64,000 nucleotides of DNA, taken from SZUA-547 sp963669315 (GTDB lineage Bacteria; Pseudomonadota; Alphaproteobacteria; Rhodobacterales; Rhodobacteraceae). The position numbers were made by a program, and so were the translations under genes. This document shows positions 16,493 through 25,555 of this stretch, piece by piece (the stretch's first letter is position 1; every line of letters begins with the position of its first letter). The notes below the pieces were generated by a model, which made no database searches, was not told the origin of the DNA, and was given only the letters and a program-made list of their open reading frames with translations. Location of the stretch: NCBI GenBank assembly GCA_963669315.1, contig OY770021.1, forward strand, positions 3,472,001 through 3,536,000. Direction: 5' to 3'.

Positions 16493-17008
16493 GTGGTCAA
16501 AGTTACGCATTCGACTAAGCGGCCGATCCAATCGACAGACTGGCATAAACGCCTGTGCGCGCAAATGCTGTTGCTGTTGGCGGTGATTGCGTTCGGTATT
16601 CTGTTGAATTTGCGCCATGACGCTGGCGCACTGTTTCCATTGACGCGCCCGGCTGTGTTCGTGGTTCTAATCGTCAGCTTCCTGGTCGCCCGGCGGTATC
16701 TGGCGCCGCGTTTGGGAACGACGCTTCACAAGTCGGCCATGTTCGGACTCGGGGCGGCGACGCTGACATTTCTTTACTTCGCCGGTTTCTATTCGATCTT
16801 TGAGACGGGTCAGCGGATCAGTAACGGTTATATCACGACGATGGCGGAGTCGGTTGATGCGATGGCCGAGATTGCGACCCGCGTCCTGACAGGCACGTTC
16901 GATCCGTTGGACTTTGCCGTAGGCGCTGCGCTGGCCTATTCCGCTGGTTTCTTCGCAGAACTGTTTCAGAGGATGTGGGGCGATCCGATCCGGGCGCCAA
17001 GAGTCTAA
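16493..17008 (+). CDS. Four-helix membrane protein, possibly TrgA-like
   Basis: A 171-residue membrane protein starting at GTG. Hydrophobic segments lie at about 26-41 (LLLLAVIAFGILLNL), 50-66, 82-101 (LGAATLTFLYFAGFYSIF) and 141-158 (FAVGAALAYSAGFFAELF). The size, four-helix layout and the end near AELFQRMWGDP resemble TrgA, the small membrane protein of the Rhodobacter sphaeroides tellurite-resistance locus. The next two genes downstream are a TrgB-like Nudix protein and CysK, the same order as in that locus. The identity rests on context and layout rather than a clear sequence signature. Confidence 0.5.
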   Translation: MVKVTHSTKRPIQSTDWHKRLCAQMLLLLAVIAFGILLNLRHDAGALFPLTRPAVFVVLIVSFLVARRYLAPRLGTTLHKSAMFGLGAATLTFLYFAGFYSIFETGQRISNGYITTMAESVDAMAEIATRVLTGTFDPLDFAVGAALAYSAGFFAELFQRMWGDPIRAPRV

Positions 17009-17199
17009 ATTCAGACGTTCAACCCAAGGGCGGAAGGCTCAAACCACCCGTCACCAACTATCCCCGCCAGACCGCAGACGCGCCAAAGATCGCCGTGGAT
17101 CACATGTGCTCGATCGGGCATAAGGCTCTGCGAGGCGTCGCTCCGGAACCGGGCCTGCACCATCCCGCGGCGTAGGATACTACTTCAAGAATTGGCAAA

Positions 17200-18339
17200 A
17201 TGTCGCAGAATTACTTTGTCTACGGCCCGCTCTGTGATCCTGAGCTGCTGGGAATCGTATTAGGCCGCTCTGTGGAGGCGAACGAACCAGTCGCGGCCCG
17301 CGCAATGCGGCGCGTCATCAGGTTATCGGTGGGTGGGTCGCCGTCGTTGGTCATGGCCGATGGAGAAGCGGCTGCGGGCGCTTTGCTGCGGGAGGTTTCG
17401 GCGGTGCAGGCGGATCGTTTTGCATTCTTTTTCGGCGAAAGCGCGCAGGCTGAACCGGTCAGCGTTTCGGCAGCTGGATGTGGAGAGGTTGAGGCCATTG
17501 CTTTCTCTGGGGTAACGGCAGATCAGTCTCGCGACCCTTGGTCGCCGGATCAATGGGCCAAGAAACGCCGCGCATTCGATATTGAATTCGCTCGCGATTG
17601 GATGAGTCAGTTTGGCAGCCGCTCGGTCACAGCGATGGAGGGCTTACGGGCCAGCATTGGATATCGCGCGCATAGCCGCATCATGGCGGCGGCCGAGACG
17701 GAGGCGCGTCTAGGGGCGCCGGGCCCGCGCGCAGGACTCGATCGGACTGGCGTCGAGGCGGTCAGCGTCGAACGCCCGTATATGGATTTCTTCTCAGTCG
17801 AAGAACACGTTCTGCGACATCGCAAGTTCGACGGCTCGATGACGCCGGAGTTGAAGCGCACCGTCTTTTTCTCGGGCGACGCCGCGACGATCCTGCCTTA
17901 CGACCCTGCGCTGGATCGGGTTTTGCTGATCGAGCAATGGCGGGCGGGACCTTGGTCGCGTGGGGACAGCTTGCCCTGGTGCCTTGAAGTCGTCGCCGGG
18001 CGCGTTGATCCAGGGGAGGGGCCGGAAGCCACGGTGATCCGCGAAGCGCAGGAAGAAGCCGACGTAAAGGTCACGGAGCTTCAGCGTATAGGCGGATTCT
18101 ACTCAACGCCGGGGATCGCTGCTGAGCATCTGACGGCGTTTATTGGCCGCGCAGATCTTTCGAATGCCGGCGGTCGGCACGGGCTGGATTCGGAAGATGA
18201 AGATATTCGGGTTTTCACCCTGAGTTTCGCCGAGGCGATGGAATTGATGGACGCTGAGGCGATCGACAACGCGCCGGCGATTATCTCTCTGCTGTGGCTG
18301 GCGGCGCGTCGCGAAAGCCTTCGAGACCGCTGGACGTAA
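17200..18339 (+). CDS. TrgB-like fusion: gamma-glutamylcyclotransferase-like domain plus Nudix ADP-ribose pyrophosphatase
   Basis: A 379-residue two-domain protein. Residues 1-150 begin NYFVYGPLCDPELLGIVLGR, the Y-G-x-L opening of the AIG2/gamma-glutamylcyclotransferase fold. Residues 205-375 form a Nudix hydrolase of the ADP-ribose pyrophosphatase type, with Nudix box GRVDPGEGPEATVIREAQEE followed by AD where the consensus has xG, and GGFYSTPGIAAEHLTAFIG after it. Such enzymes split ADP-ribose to AMP and ribose 5-phosphate. This fusion corresponds to TrgB of the Rhodobacter sphaeroides tellurite locus, and cysK follows within 80 bp. The glutamyl-cyclotransferase half may be structural only; I cannot confirm its catalytic Glu. 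Confidence 0.82.
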   Translation: MSQNYFVYGPLCDPELLGIVLGRSVEANEPVAARAMRRVIRLSVGGSPSLVMADGEAAAGALLREVSAVQADRFAFFFGESAQAEPVSVSAAGCGEVEAIAFSGVTADQSRDPWSPDQWAKKRRAFDIEFARDWMSQFGSRSVTAMEGLRASIGYRAHSRIMAAAETEARLGAPGPRAGLDRTGVEAVSVERPYMDFFSVEEHVLRHRKFDGSMTPELKRTVFFSGDAATILPYDPALDRVLLIEQWRAGPWSRGDSLPWCLEVVAGRVDPGEGPEATVIREAQEEADVKVTELQRIGGFYSTPGIAAEHLTAFIGRADLSNAGGRHGLDSEDEDIRVFTLSFAEAMELMDAEAIDNAPAIISLLWLAARRESLRDRWT

Positions 18340-18419
18340 AACTCTTGTGCGCAAGGTTGCGGCGGCGGCCTGCTGCGCCTACTTTCGCCCGCCAAAGCAG
18401 CATCCCTGGGACTCGCCAG

Positions 18420-19463
18420 ATGAACGTCTATCAAGATCTTCCCCACGCGGTTGGAAACACGCCGTTGATCCGTCTTCGCCTCGCGTCCGAGGAGACAGGC
18501 TGCGAGATTTACGGAAAGGCCGAGTTTCTAAATCCGGGGCAATCGGTGAAGGACAGGGCCGCCCTTTTCATCATCAAGGATGCGATCGCCAAGGGCCGTC
18601 TTCGGCCCGGCGGCGTCATCGTCGAGGGGACGGCCGGGAACACTGGCATCGGTTTGGCTTTGGTCGCGGCGCCCATGGGTTTTCGGACCGTGATCGTTAT
18701 CCCGGAGACCCAGAGCCAGGAAAAGAAGGACATGATCCGTCTGGCCGGGGCGGAATTGGTCGAGGTGCCTGCCGTTCCCTACAGGAACCCCAACAACTAC
18801 GTGAAGTATTCTGGACGATTGGCCAAGAAGCTCAACGAGACGGAGCCGAATGGCGCTATCTGGGCGCAGCAATTCGACAACGTCGCCAATCGTCAGGCCC
18901 ATATCGAGACGACGGGGCCCGAAATCTGGACGCAGACTGACGGCAAGGTTGATGGTTTCATCTGCGCGGTCGGTTCGGGTGGCACTTTGGCCGGCGTGGC
19001 CCATGCGCTGCGAGAGCGGAATCCGAACGTGAAAATCGGCCTCGCTGATCCGGAAGGCGCTGCGCTTTACAACTACTACGCCAATGGAGAGTTGAAGGCG
19101 GAAGGGGATTCGATCACCGAGGGGATCGGGCAGGGACGCATCACCGCCAATCTGGAAGGGCTTGAAGTCGATATGCCGTACCGCATTCCCGATGCCGAGG
19201 GGATACCGGCCGCCTTCGACCTGCTTAAACACGAGGGTCTCTGTATGGGCGGCTCCTCTGGCATTAATGTCGCCGGAGCGGTTCGCATGGCCAGGGAAAT
19301 GGGGCCGGGCCATACGATCGTGACCGTGCTTTGCGATTACGGCACGCGCTATGCGTCGAAAATGTTCAACCCGACGTTTCTGCGCTCGAAAGGATTGCCG
19401 GTCCCGGATTGGCTTGAGCGGCGCGATCCCGACATGCCAGTTGTGTTCGAGGATGCGACCTGA
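18420..19463 (+). CDS. cysK: Cysteine synthase A
   Basis: A PLP enzyme that makes L-cysteine from O-acetylserine and sulfide. The 347-residue protein starts at ATG 18420, where the family begins (DLPHAVGNTPLIRLRLAS). The PLP lysine lies in LNPGQSVKDRAALFIIKDA; the phosphate-binding loop is EGTAGNTGIGLALVA and later GSGGTLAGVAHAL; the C-terminus has CMGGSSGINVAGAV. The protein is about 25 residues longer at its end than typical CysK. An in-frame extension to 18294 overlaps the TrgB-like gene and is rejected. Together with the two genes before it, this gene reproduces the trgA-trgB-cysK order; cysteine supply and thiol redox are the usual link to tellurite tolerance. Confidence 0.93.
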   Translation: MNVYQDLPHAVGNTPLIRLRLASEETGCEIYGKAEFLNPGQSVKDRAALFIIKDAIAKGRLRPGGVIVEGTAGNTGIGLALVAAPMGFRTVIVIPETQSQEKKDMIRLAGAELVEVPAVPYRNPNNYVKYSGRLAKKLNETEPNGAIWAQQFDNVANRQAHIETTGPEIWTQTDGKVDGFICAVGSGGTLAGVAHALRERNPNVKIGLADPEGAALYNYYANGELKAEGDSITEGIGQGRITANLEGLEVDMPYRIPDAEGIPAAFDLLKHEGLCMGGSSGINVAGAVRMAREMGPGHTIVTVLCDYGTRYASKMFNPTFLRSKGLPVPDWLERRDPDMPVVFEDAT

Positions 19464-19511
19464 CGTCGTCTGCGGCTCGCATCGTCGTCGGATCGTGCTA
19501 GAAATTCACGC

Positions 19512-21980
19512 ATGACGCGTTTGCACACAAAACTTCATCGCGCTTTTCCCTGGTTGCGGCCCGTGCTGTCGGCGTGGGTTCTGCTGTGCGTGGCCGCGAT
19601 GGCGCCGGCGGCGGTCGCCCAAACGGAAGACAAGTCTGAGAAGTTCGCGGCGTGGACCGCCGAGATCGAGAGCGCCGAAGCGCGGCTATCCGATCCGACA
19701 TTGTCTGAATTCACAATCGACAGATGGGTCGATCAGCTTGAGAAACTGGTCATCGACGTCCGCGATGTGGCGGAGCAGTCTCGCAACCTGGCGGCTCCCA
19801 TCGCCTCGCAACTAGATGCGCTTGGTCCGCTACCTGAAGATGGCGGAGTAGAAGCGGAATCTCTGTCGCAAGAGCGCAGCGCCCTTCAAAGCACGTTTGC
19901 AAGTTACGAATCGGATGCGCGCCGCGCTGAGGCGATGGTCGCGCGCGCCGAGCAATTGCTTGACCGGCTGCGAGATTGGCGGCGCGGGGAGTTCGCCCAA
20001 CGCTTGTTAACGCGCTCGCCTTCGCCTCTTTGGCCGCATTCCATCCGTCTCGCGATTATTGAGATCGGAGATGCGCTCAATCGGGGACGTGAGCAGCATA
20101 TTGGCGTCGTGAGGCGGTTGTCGGAAGAAGGTTTGCTCACGACGGCAGTGCTTGGGTTTTCTGTCGGCCTAGGGGTGGCGGTCGCGTTGATCCTGTTGCT
20201 GCGCAAGGTGGTTATCCGGCGTCTGGTTGCGTCGGTTTCGCGTGATGCTAGCCAAATGCGTAAATTGCTGGTCGCAGTGGCGTTGGCGGCGTCACGTTTG
20301 CTCATCCCACTCGTCGCGATCGCAGTTATCGACCGCACGCTGGAACGCTTCGCTGAATTCGGAATCGGCGACCTCACCGCGTTGAACGCGGCTCTGTCGG
20401 GCGCAGCGACAATCATCGTGGTCTATGCGCTGGCGTATACCTATTACGCGCCCCGAAACCCGACGCTGCGATTGGCGGATGTTGATGAATCAAGGGCCAA
20501 TCGGGCGGCAAACTGGGCGGTCGTCCTGGCCGCGATTTGGGCTGTGGATACACTCCTAATCGCCTTCGCCGGCATGCACTCGCTGGGTGATGAGGCGCTG
20601 GCGCTGGCCAACCTCATCGTAGTTTCGATCAGCGCGCTTGCTTTCTGGAGGTTCGTCGCTGTCAACCGCATGCCGCGCCAGGACGCTATTTCTAAAGGCG
20701 AAGAATTTCAGCAGGATAAACCTGCCGAGGATCTAGACGACGAAGAAGAAGAGGCGCAGAGAAAAGGCGAGCCGGTTGAGGTTAGCCTTGGCCGATTCGC
20801 GCGGATGAGCGCAATGGCCTTCGCCATTTTTTCGCCACTGGCTGCGCTAGCCGGATTCTATGCATTGTCGCGTTACACGATTGAGAATATCGCGCTTACG
20901 ACGGCGTTGTTCGGCATCTGCAAGATGCTCTACGCCGCGGTGCGTAGCGGCGTCGATGCGCTTGCCTATTCTTCGGGTGCGGAGCAAAAAGAGGGCGCAC
21001 GGGCGGCGGATTTCTCACTGGCCCCTATCGTGTTCGGCACCTTCCTCGCCATAGCGGCGGCGCCCGTTGTCGCACTGATCTGGGGAGTCACTGAAGACGA
21101 CCTCTTTACGACCTATCGTTCCATCGCCGACGGGATCAGCGTAGGCGATATCACATTCTCGCCTATCGATGTCGCGGTGTTCATCGTGATTTTCATCATA
21201 GGCGTCGTTTTAACCCGAACCGTGCAGTCAATCTTGCGCGGGACCATTTTGCCCCGGACGAAGCTGGATGAGGGTGCGCAGGCTTCGCTTGTATCGGGCT
21301 CTAGTTACGTCGGTTTCACGTTGGCTGCGCTGGCGGCGATAGGCGCAGCCGGGCTGGATCTTTCGAATATCGCCATCGTCGCAGGCGCCCTGTCGGTCGG
21401 CATCGGCTTCGGCCTTCAAAACGTCGTCAACAACTTCGTCTCCGGCGTCATTCTTCTGGTCGAGCGCCCGGTGAAGATTGGCGATTGGGTCGTGGTAGCC
21501 GGTGAGCACGGCTATGTGCGCAAAATTAATGTGCGATCGACCGAAATTCAGACGTTTGACCGAACGACATTGATCGTGCCGAACTCTGAGCTGATCTCCT
21601 CCACCGTCACCAACTATACGCATAACGATGTGATCGGCCGTGTGATCGCACCGATTGGCGTGGCCTATGGCACAGATCCTCGAAAAGTGGAGCGAATTCT
21701 GCAAGAGGTCGCGCGCGCTAATCATCTGCTGCGCCGCTATCCGCCGCCACAGGTGTTGTTTATGGGGTTTGGGGACAGCTCTCTGGATTTCGAGTTGCGG
21801 GGGATACTGCGTGATGTGAATCAGATCATCGCCGCACGCTCTGCGATCAATTTCGAAATCGCCCGCCGCTTTGCGGAGGAAGGGATCGAGATTCCATTCC
21901 CGCAGCGCGACGTCAATTTGCGCGATATCGATCGGCTGGCCGCCGCAATACGCGGAGAAACCGCGCCCGATGCGGGTTAA
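19512..21980 (+). CDS. MscS-family mechanosensitive channel with DUF3772 periplasmic domain
   Basis: An 822-residue inner-membrane channel that releases solutes on hypo-osmotic shock. A signal peptide ends near AAVAQ (residue 37). The periplasmic DUF3772-type helical domain runs to about 190. About eight or more hydrophobic helices follow from 205 on. An acidic loop lies near 400 (DDEEEEAQRKGEP). The MscS core starts about 615 with LSNIAIVAGALSVGIGFGLQ, NVVNNFVSGVILLVERPVKI and GDWVVVAGEHGYVRKINVRS, followed by the C-terminal alpha/beta domain (VPNSELISSTVTNYT). The pore helix pattern of Ala and Gly is intact. Confidence 0.92.
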   Translation: MTRLHTKLHRAFPWLRPVLSAWVLLCVAAMAPAAVAQTEDKSEKFAAWTAEIESAEARLSDPTLSEFTIDRWVDQLEKLVIDVRDVAEQSRNLAAPIASQLDALGPLPEDGGVEAESLSQERSALQSTFASYESDARRAEAMVARAEQLLDRLRDWRRGEFAQRLLTRSPSPLWPHSIRLAIIEIGDALNRGREQHIGVVRRLSEEGLLTTAVLGFSVGLGVAVALILLLRKVVIRRLVASVSRDASQMRKLLVAVALAASRLLIPLVAIAVIDRTLERFAEFGIGDLTALNAALSGAATIIVVYALAYTYYAPRNPTLRLADVDESRANRAANWAVVLAAIWAVDTLLIAFAGMHSLGDEALALANLIVVSISALAFWRFVAVNRMPRQDAISKGEEFQQDKPAEDLDDEEEEAQRKGEPVEVSLGRFARMSAMAFAIFSPLAALAGFYALSRYTIENIALTTALFGICKMLYAAVRSGVDALAYSSGAEQKEGARAADFSLAPIVFGTFLAIAAAPVVALIWGVTEDDLFTTYRSIADGISVGDITFSPIDVAVFIVIFIIGVVLTRTVQSILRGTILPRTKLDEGAQASLVSGSSYVGFTLAALAAIGAAGLDLSNIAIVAGALSVGIGFGLQNVVNNFVSGVILLVERPVKIGDWVVVAGEHGYVRKINVRSTEIQTFDRTTLIVPNSELISSTVTNYTHNDVIGRVIAPIGVAYGTDPRKVERILQEVARANHLLRRYPPPQVLFMGFGDSSLDFELRGILRDVNQIIAARSAINFEIARRFAEEGIEIPFPQRDVNLRDIDRLAAAIRGETAPDAG

Positions 21981-22059
21981 AACGTCTCGGCGGATCCTCT
22001 GTGCTTGATACAACGCGGCTGACCCGATACCGACTTGAAGCTGAAATTCGGAGCATTTC

Positions 22060-22908
22060 ATGACGAGTGAGCCTGATCTTCTGGTCTCGACGAGCTGGCT
22101 GGCCGAGCGGCTGAACGCGCCCGACGTGCGCGTTATCGATGCGTCGTGGCATCTGCCGGATGCAGGGCGCGACGCAAAGTCCGAGTATGACGCGGAGCAT
22201 ATTCCCGGCGCCGTTTTTTTCGATATTGACAAGATCTCCGACACCGCGTCGGACCTGCCGCACATGGTCCCGCCGGTGGAGAAGTTCATCTCTCTCGTTC
22301 GGCGCTTGGGAATTGGCGACGGGCACAAGGTCGTCGTCTATGACGCCGCGGGCCTCTTCAGCGCGGCGCGGGTCTGGTGGCTGTTTCGGCTGTTTGGACA
22401 TGCGGATGTCGCGGTGCTGGACGGGGGGCTGCCCAAATGGAAATCGGAAGGATTGCCGCTGGACGATTCCCCGCCGATCATGCGCGATAGGCACCTGACC
22501 GCCCGCAAGGACATGTCCAATGTGCGCGACGCCAGTCAGATGGCGCTGAACGTCAAACTGGGTGCGGAGCAGATCGTGGACGCGCGCGGTCCAGGCCGTT
22601 TTGCGGGCTCTGAGCCCGAGCCGCGCGCTGGATTGCGCTCGGGCCATATCCCCGGCTCAATGAACGTGCCGTATGGATCGTTGCTGAACCCGGACGGCAC
22701 GATGAAGAATGTCGAGGACATGCGTCAGGTCTTTGAAAAAGCGGGCGTCGATCTTTCTAAACCGGTCACGACCAGCTGTGGATCGGGCGTCACTGCGGCG
22801 ATACTGTCGCTGGCGCTGGAGCGGATGGGTCACTCGCGCCACGCTCTCTATGATGGGTCTTGGGCCGAATGGGGCGCGTTCGACGACCTGCCAATCGAGA
22901 CCGGTTGA
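22060..22908 (+). CDS. sseA: 3-mercaptopyruvate sulfurtransferase
   Basis: A 282-residue protein with two rhodanese domains that transfers sulfur from 3-mercaptopyruvate or thiosulfate to thiol acceptors or cyanide. Domain one (about 8-130) has VRVIDASWHLPDAGRDAKSE and EHIPGAVFFDIDKISD. Domain two (about 165-280) has QIVDARGPGRFAGSEPEPRA, GHIPGSMNVPYGSLL and the catalytic loop TSCGSGVTAAILSLAL, with Cys near residue 240; CGSGV is the mercaptopyruvate type. It is followed after 4 bp by a GNAT gene, so the two probably form an operon. Confidence 0.93.
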   Translation: MTSEPDLLVSTSWLAERLNAPDVRVIDASWHLPDAGRDAKSEYDAEHIPGAVFFDIDKISDTASDLPHMVPPVEKFISLVRRLGIGDGHKVVVYDAAGLFSAARVWWLFRLFGHADVAVLDGGLPKWKSEGLPLDDSPPIMRDRHLTARKDMSNVRDASQMALNVKLGAEQIVDARGPGRFAGSEPEPRAGLRSGHIPGSMNVPYGSLLNPDGTMKNVEDMRQVFEKAGVDLSKPVTTSCGSGVTAAILSLALERMGHSRHALYDGSWAEWGAFDDLPIETG

Positions 22909-22912
22909 TCCC

Positions 22913-23458
22913 ATGAGCGAGATCCTGTCCGGATCGGTGATCTCTTACACCGTCACTTATCTGGAGATGACGCGGCGGCCCGATCGCGGCATCCCGCCTG
23001 CACCGCTGGTCGGCGGCGTGACGCTGATGCGCGCAGAAGAGCCGACGCCGGAATTCTTTCTGTTTCTCTATGACATGGTCGGCGCTGAATATGACTGGAC
23101 CGACCGGCATCAGGCGCCAGAGGAAACGGCAGCTTTCGTCACGGATGCGAATGTTGAGCTATATGTCCTCTATGTGAAAGGCGGCCCGGCGGGGTTCTAT
23201 CAACTCGACTTTCGTGAGGTCGGCATTTGTGATCTCTCCTATTTCGGGTTGGCGCCGAAATTGGTCGGACGGGGGCTGGGACCGTGGCTTCTGGGCGGAG
23301 CGATTCACAGCGCCTGGGATCGTGGAATCGAAAATATGACCGTGAACACCTGCACGCTGGACCATCCGGCGGCGCTGGGTCTCTACCAGCGTTGGGGATT
23401 TCAGCCGGTGCGGCGAGAGGAGCGGAGCCGGGCGCTGACCCGGCCCCGAAACAAATAA
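22913..23458 (+). CDS. GNAT family N-acetyltransferase
   Basis: A 181-residue acetyl-CoA-dependent acyltransferase of unknown substrate. The start ATG 22913 lies 4 bp after sseA; a longer ORF from 22709 runs inside sseA in another frame and is rejected. The core shows LYVLYVKGGPAGFYQLDFRE (strands 2-4), the acetyl-CoA pyrophosphate loop APKLVGRGLGPWLLGGAI (R/Q-x-x-G-x-[GA] type) and the final TLDHPAALGLYQRWGFQPVR, typical of GNAT motif B. Confidence 0.88.
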   Translation: MSEILSGSVISYTVTYLEMTRRPDRGIPPAPLVGGVTLMRAEEPTPEFFLFLYDMVGAEYDWTDRHQAPEETAAFVTDANVELYVLYVKGGPAGFYQLDFREVGICDLSYFGLAPKLVGRGLGPWLLGGAIHSAWDRGIENMTVNTCTLDHPAALGLYQRWGFQPVRREERSRALTRPRNK

Positions 23459-23461
23459 CAA

Positions 23462-25402
23462 TTAGCGGCGGTTGTCGGCGTTGCGGCGCGCCTCGACCAC
23501 CTGATCCGCTTCGCGGCCATAGATCTCCTGGAAATGCGCGAATTCAGACTCGAACCGGCCGACGCCCTGCGTCACGGAACGCAGATCCGCGATCAGCCCA
23601 TCAAGGGCGGCGCCCGGCAACATTGCGCGGACCACGTCCCACCCTTCGGCGGCGCCATCTCGGTCGATTCCGAGCATTTGGCCTCGGCGCTGTGAAATCA
23701 ACGGGTTAAGCGCTCCAGTGAATGTGGACGGGGCGTGGAAGGTGACCTCATAAATGGGTTCAAGAAGCACCGGACCGGCCTCTGAAAGAGCTTCCGTAAC
23801 GCCAGAGCGGCCCGCAATCCGAAACGCCATGTCGGAGCTGTCTACCGAGTGGTACTGACCGTCCGTCAGCGTGACGGAGAGATCAATCACTGGAAAGCCC
23901 AACGGGCCTTTATGGGTTGCTTCTTCGGCGCCATGCTGGACGGCCGGGATGAACTGCCGCGGCACGGAGCCGCCATGAATCTTCTGTTCGAACGAAAACC
24001 CTTCACCGCGCGGGTTTGGCCCGACCGTAAGTTTCACATCAGCGAACTGCCCGGCGCCGCCCGATTGCTTTCTGTGGCGGTAGTGTGTGTAGAGCCTGCG
24101 GGTGATTGTCTCGCGATAGGACGGCGTGACATCCGCCTCATCGGTTTCAACACCGAAGACCTCAGCCAATACGGTGCGGGCGCGTTTCAAATGCTGACCA
24201 CCCTGACAAGATAACACCTGCGCGCCGGTCTCCGCATCATGGCTGACCGTGATGGAGGGATCGTCGGCGGCCAGCTTGGCCAGGGATTCAGAGAGTTTCG
24301 CGTCTTCGCGATCCGATTTCGGGGCCACCGCGCGCGCCCAGACCGGGGGCAGGGGCGTCCACCATTCCGGCGGATCGGATTCGCCCGAATCCGTGTAGAG
24401 ACGACCGGGCGCGAGATGATCCGCCTTCATCGCGGTCAACACGTCTCCAGCCTCGATCACGCCAACGGATTTTGGTTTTTCCCCAATCGGCTCGGCCAGC
24501 ATTCCTATCGCCTTGCCGCCCAAAGCGGACCCTGCCGCAACCGAGCCATTCAAGGCGCGGAGGATGGTGGTCTTGCCCACATGCTTGCGATGCTGCGAAT
24601 GAAACACCGCCGCCGAGGCTCCGTTAAGGCGCTGCCGGGTCTGTTCAAGGCTAGGCGCTTCATGCCTGAGCGCCTTCATCAGTCGGAAGACCCCGTTGCC
24701 ATGCAGGGCTGAGCCGCAGAGCGCGGGCGCGAGCCGCGATTCCTCCAGCACGCGGGCGCAAATGGCGAAGACCGCATCATTGCCAGGTTGGCGGTCTTCG
24801 ATCAGCTCCTCCATCAACGCGTCGTCAAAATCCGCGAGGCTTTCCAGCAGGCTCTCACGGGCCTCCATCTCGCGCTCCAGCATGTCGTCGGGAATCTCGA
24901 TGAGGGCCGAGGGCTGCTCTTCCTGATATTTCCAGGCGCGTTCCGACACGAGGTCGACGGCGCCAACGATGTCTTCGCCGTCTCGGATCGGCACTTGTCG
25001 CAGGGCGACCGGCTGCGCGGAATAACCCTGAACCGCAGAGATCACATCGCGCAGCCGCCCCCTCGATTCATCCATTTTGTTGACGAAGAAGTAGTGCGGA
25101 ACGCCGGACGCCTCGGCCAGACGGATATAGGGCGCGGCCAGAACGGCGTGTTCGGGATTTGGTGAGAGAACTATGATCGCAGCATCCGCGACCAGAAGCG
25201 CATCTAGAGAGAGTTGCTGGAACTCAACCCCGCCGGGGCAATCCAGCGCCACCCATTTTTCATCGAGATACTGAAACCCGACGCATCTGAGATCGTCATA
25301 GGCCGCAGTGGGCGGGGTGGTTCCTTCCAGCGTCGCGAGGTGGTCGACCAGTGTTGACTTGCCGACGCCCGCAGCGCCGAGGACGGCGACGCAGCGTGTC
25401 AT
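23462..25402 (-). CDS. Elongation factor G-like GTPase
   Basis: A 646-residue translational-GTPase relative, shorter than EF-G proper (about 700). GTPase motifs: P-loop GAAGVGKSTL (about 9-18), G3 as DCPGG instead of DTPG, G4 NKMDE (near 137). Domain II is followed by domain III-like DDPSITVSHDAETGAQVLSC, domain IV (YRHRKQSGGAGQFADVKLTV, with the QSGG-[AH]-GQ signature) and a domain V end. This form is annotated EF-G-like or EF-G2 in alphaproteobacteria; its job is not established and it does not replace FusA. The switch I sequence is short and unlike EF-G, so GTP turnover may differ. It is convergent with the GNAT gene (3-bp gap). Confidence 0.88.
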   Translation of the reverse strand: MTRCVAVLGAAGVGKSTLVDHLATLEGTTPPTAAYDDLRCVGFQYLDEKWVALDCPGGVEFQQLSLDALLVADAAIIVLSPNPEHAVLAAPYIRLAEASGVPHYFFVNKMDESRGRLRDVISAVQGYSAQPVALRQVPIRDGEDIVGAVDLVSERAWKYQEEQPSALIEIPDDMLEREMEARESLLESLADFDDALMEELIEDRQPGNDAVFAICARVLEESRLAPALCGSALHGNGVFRLMKALRHEAPSLEQTRQRLNGASAAVFHSQHRKHVGKTTILRALNGSVAAGSALGGKAIGMLAEPIGEKPKSVGVIEAGDVLTAMKADHLAPGRLYTDSGESDPPEWWTPLPPVWARAVAPKSDREDAKLSESLAKLAADDPSITVSHDAETGAQVLSCQGGQHLKRARTVLAEVFGVETDEADVTPSYRETITRRLYTHYRHRKQSGGAGQFADVKLTVGPNPRGEGFSFEQKIHGGSVPRQFIPAVQHGAEEATHKGPLGFPVIDLSVTLTDGQYHSVDSSDMAFRIAGRSGVTEALSEAGPVLLEPIYEVTFHAPSTFTGALNPLISQRRGQMLGIDRDGAAEGWDVVRAMLPGAALDGLIADLRSVTQGVGRFESEFAHFQEIYGREADQVVEARRNADNRR

Positions 25403-25555
25403 GGGGATCCTCCCTTATATGTCGTTCTTGCGGGGGCGCTTCCCCCGTATATATCCACAGGCTAGCGCGAGATCGTCGCCGCGGTAAAGCGTTGGAACGC
25501 CGCGCGCCGCACGTCTGGAGCCCTAAATTGCAAGGAATGTGTTGGAGGGAACTGC

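Noticed and set aside
16975..17175. Plus-strand 66-codon ORF after the TrgA-like gene
   Set aside because: It overlaps the end of that gene in another frame and has no family features.
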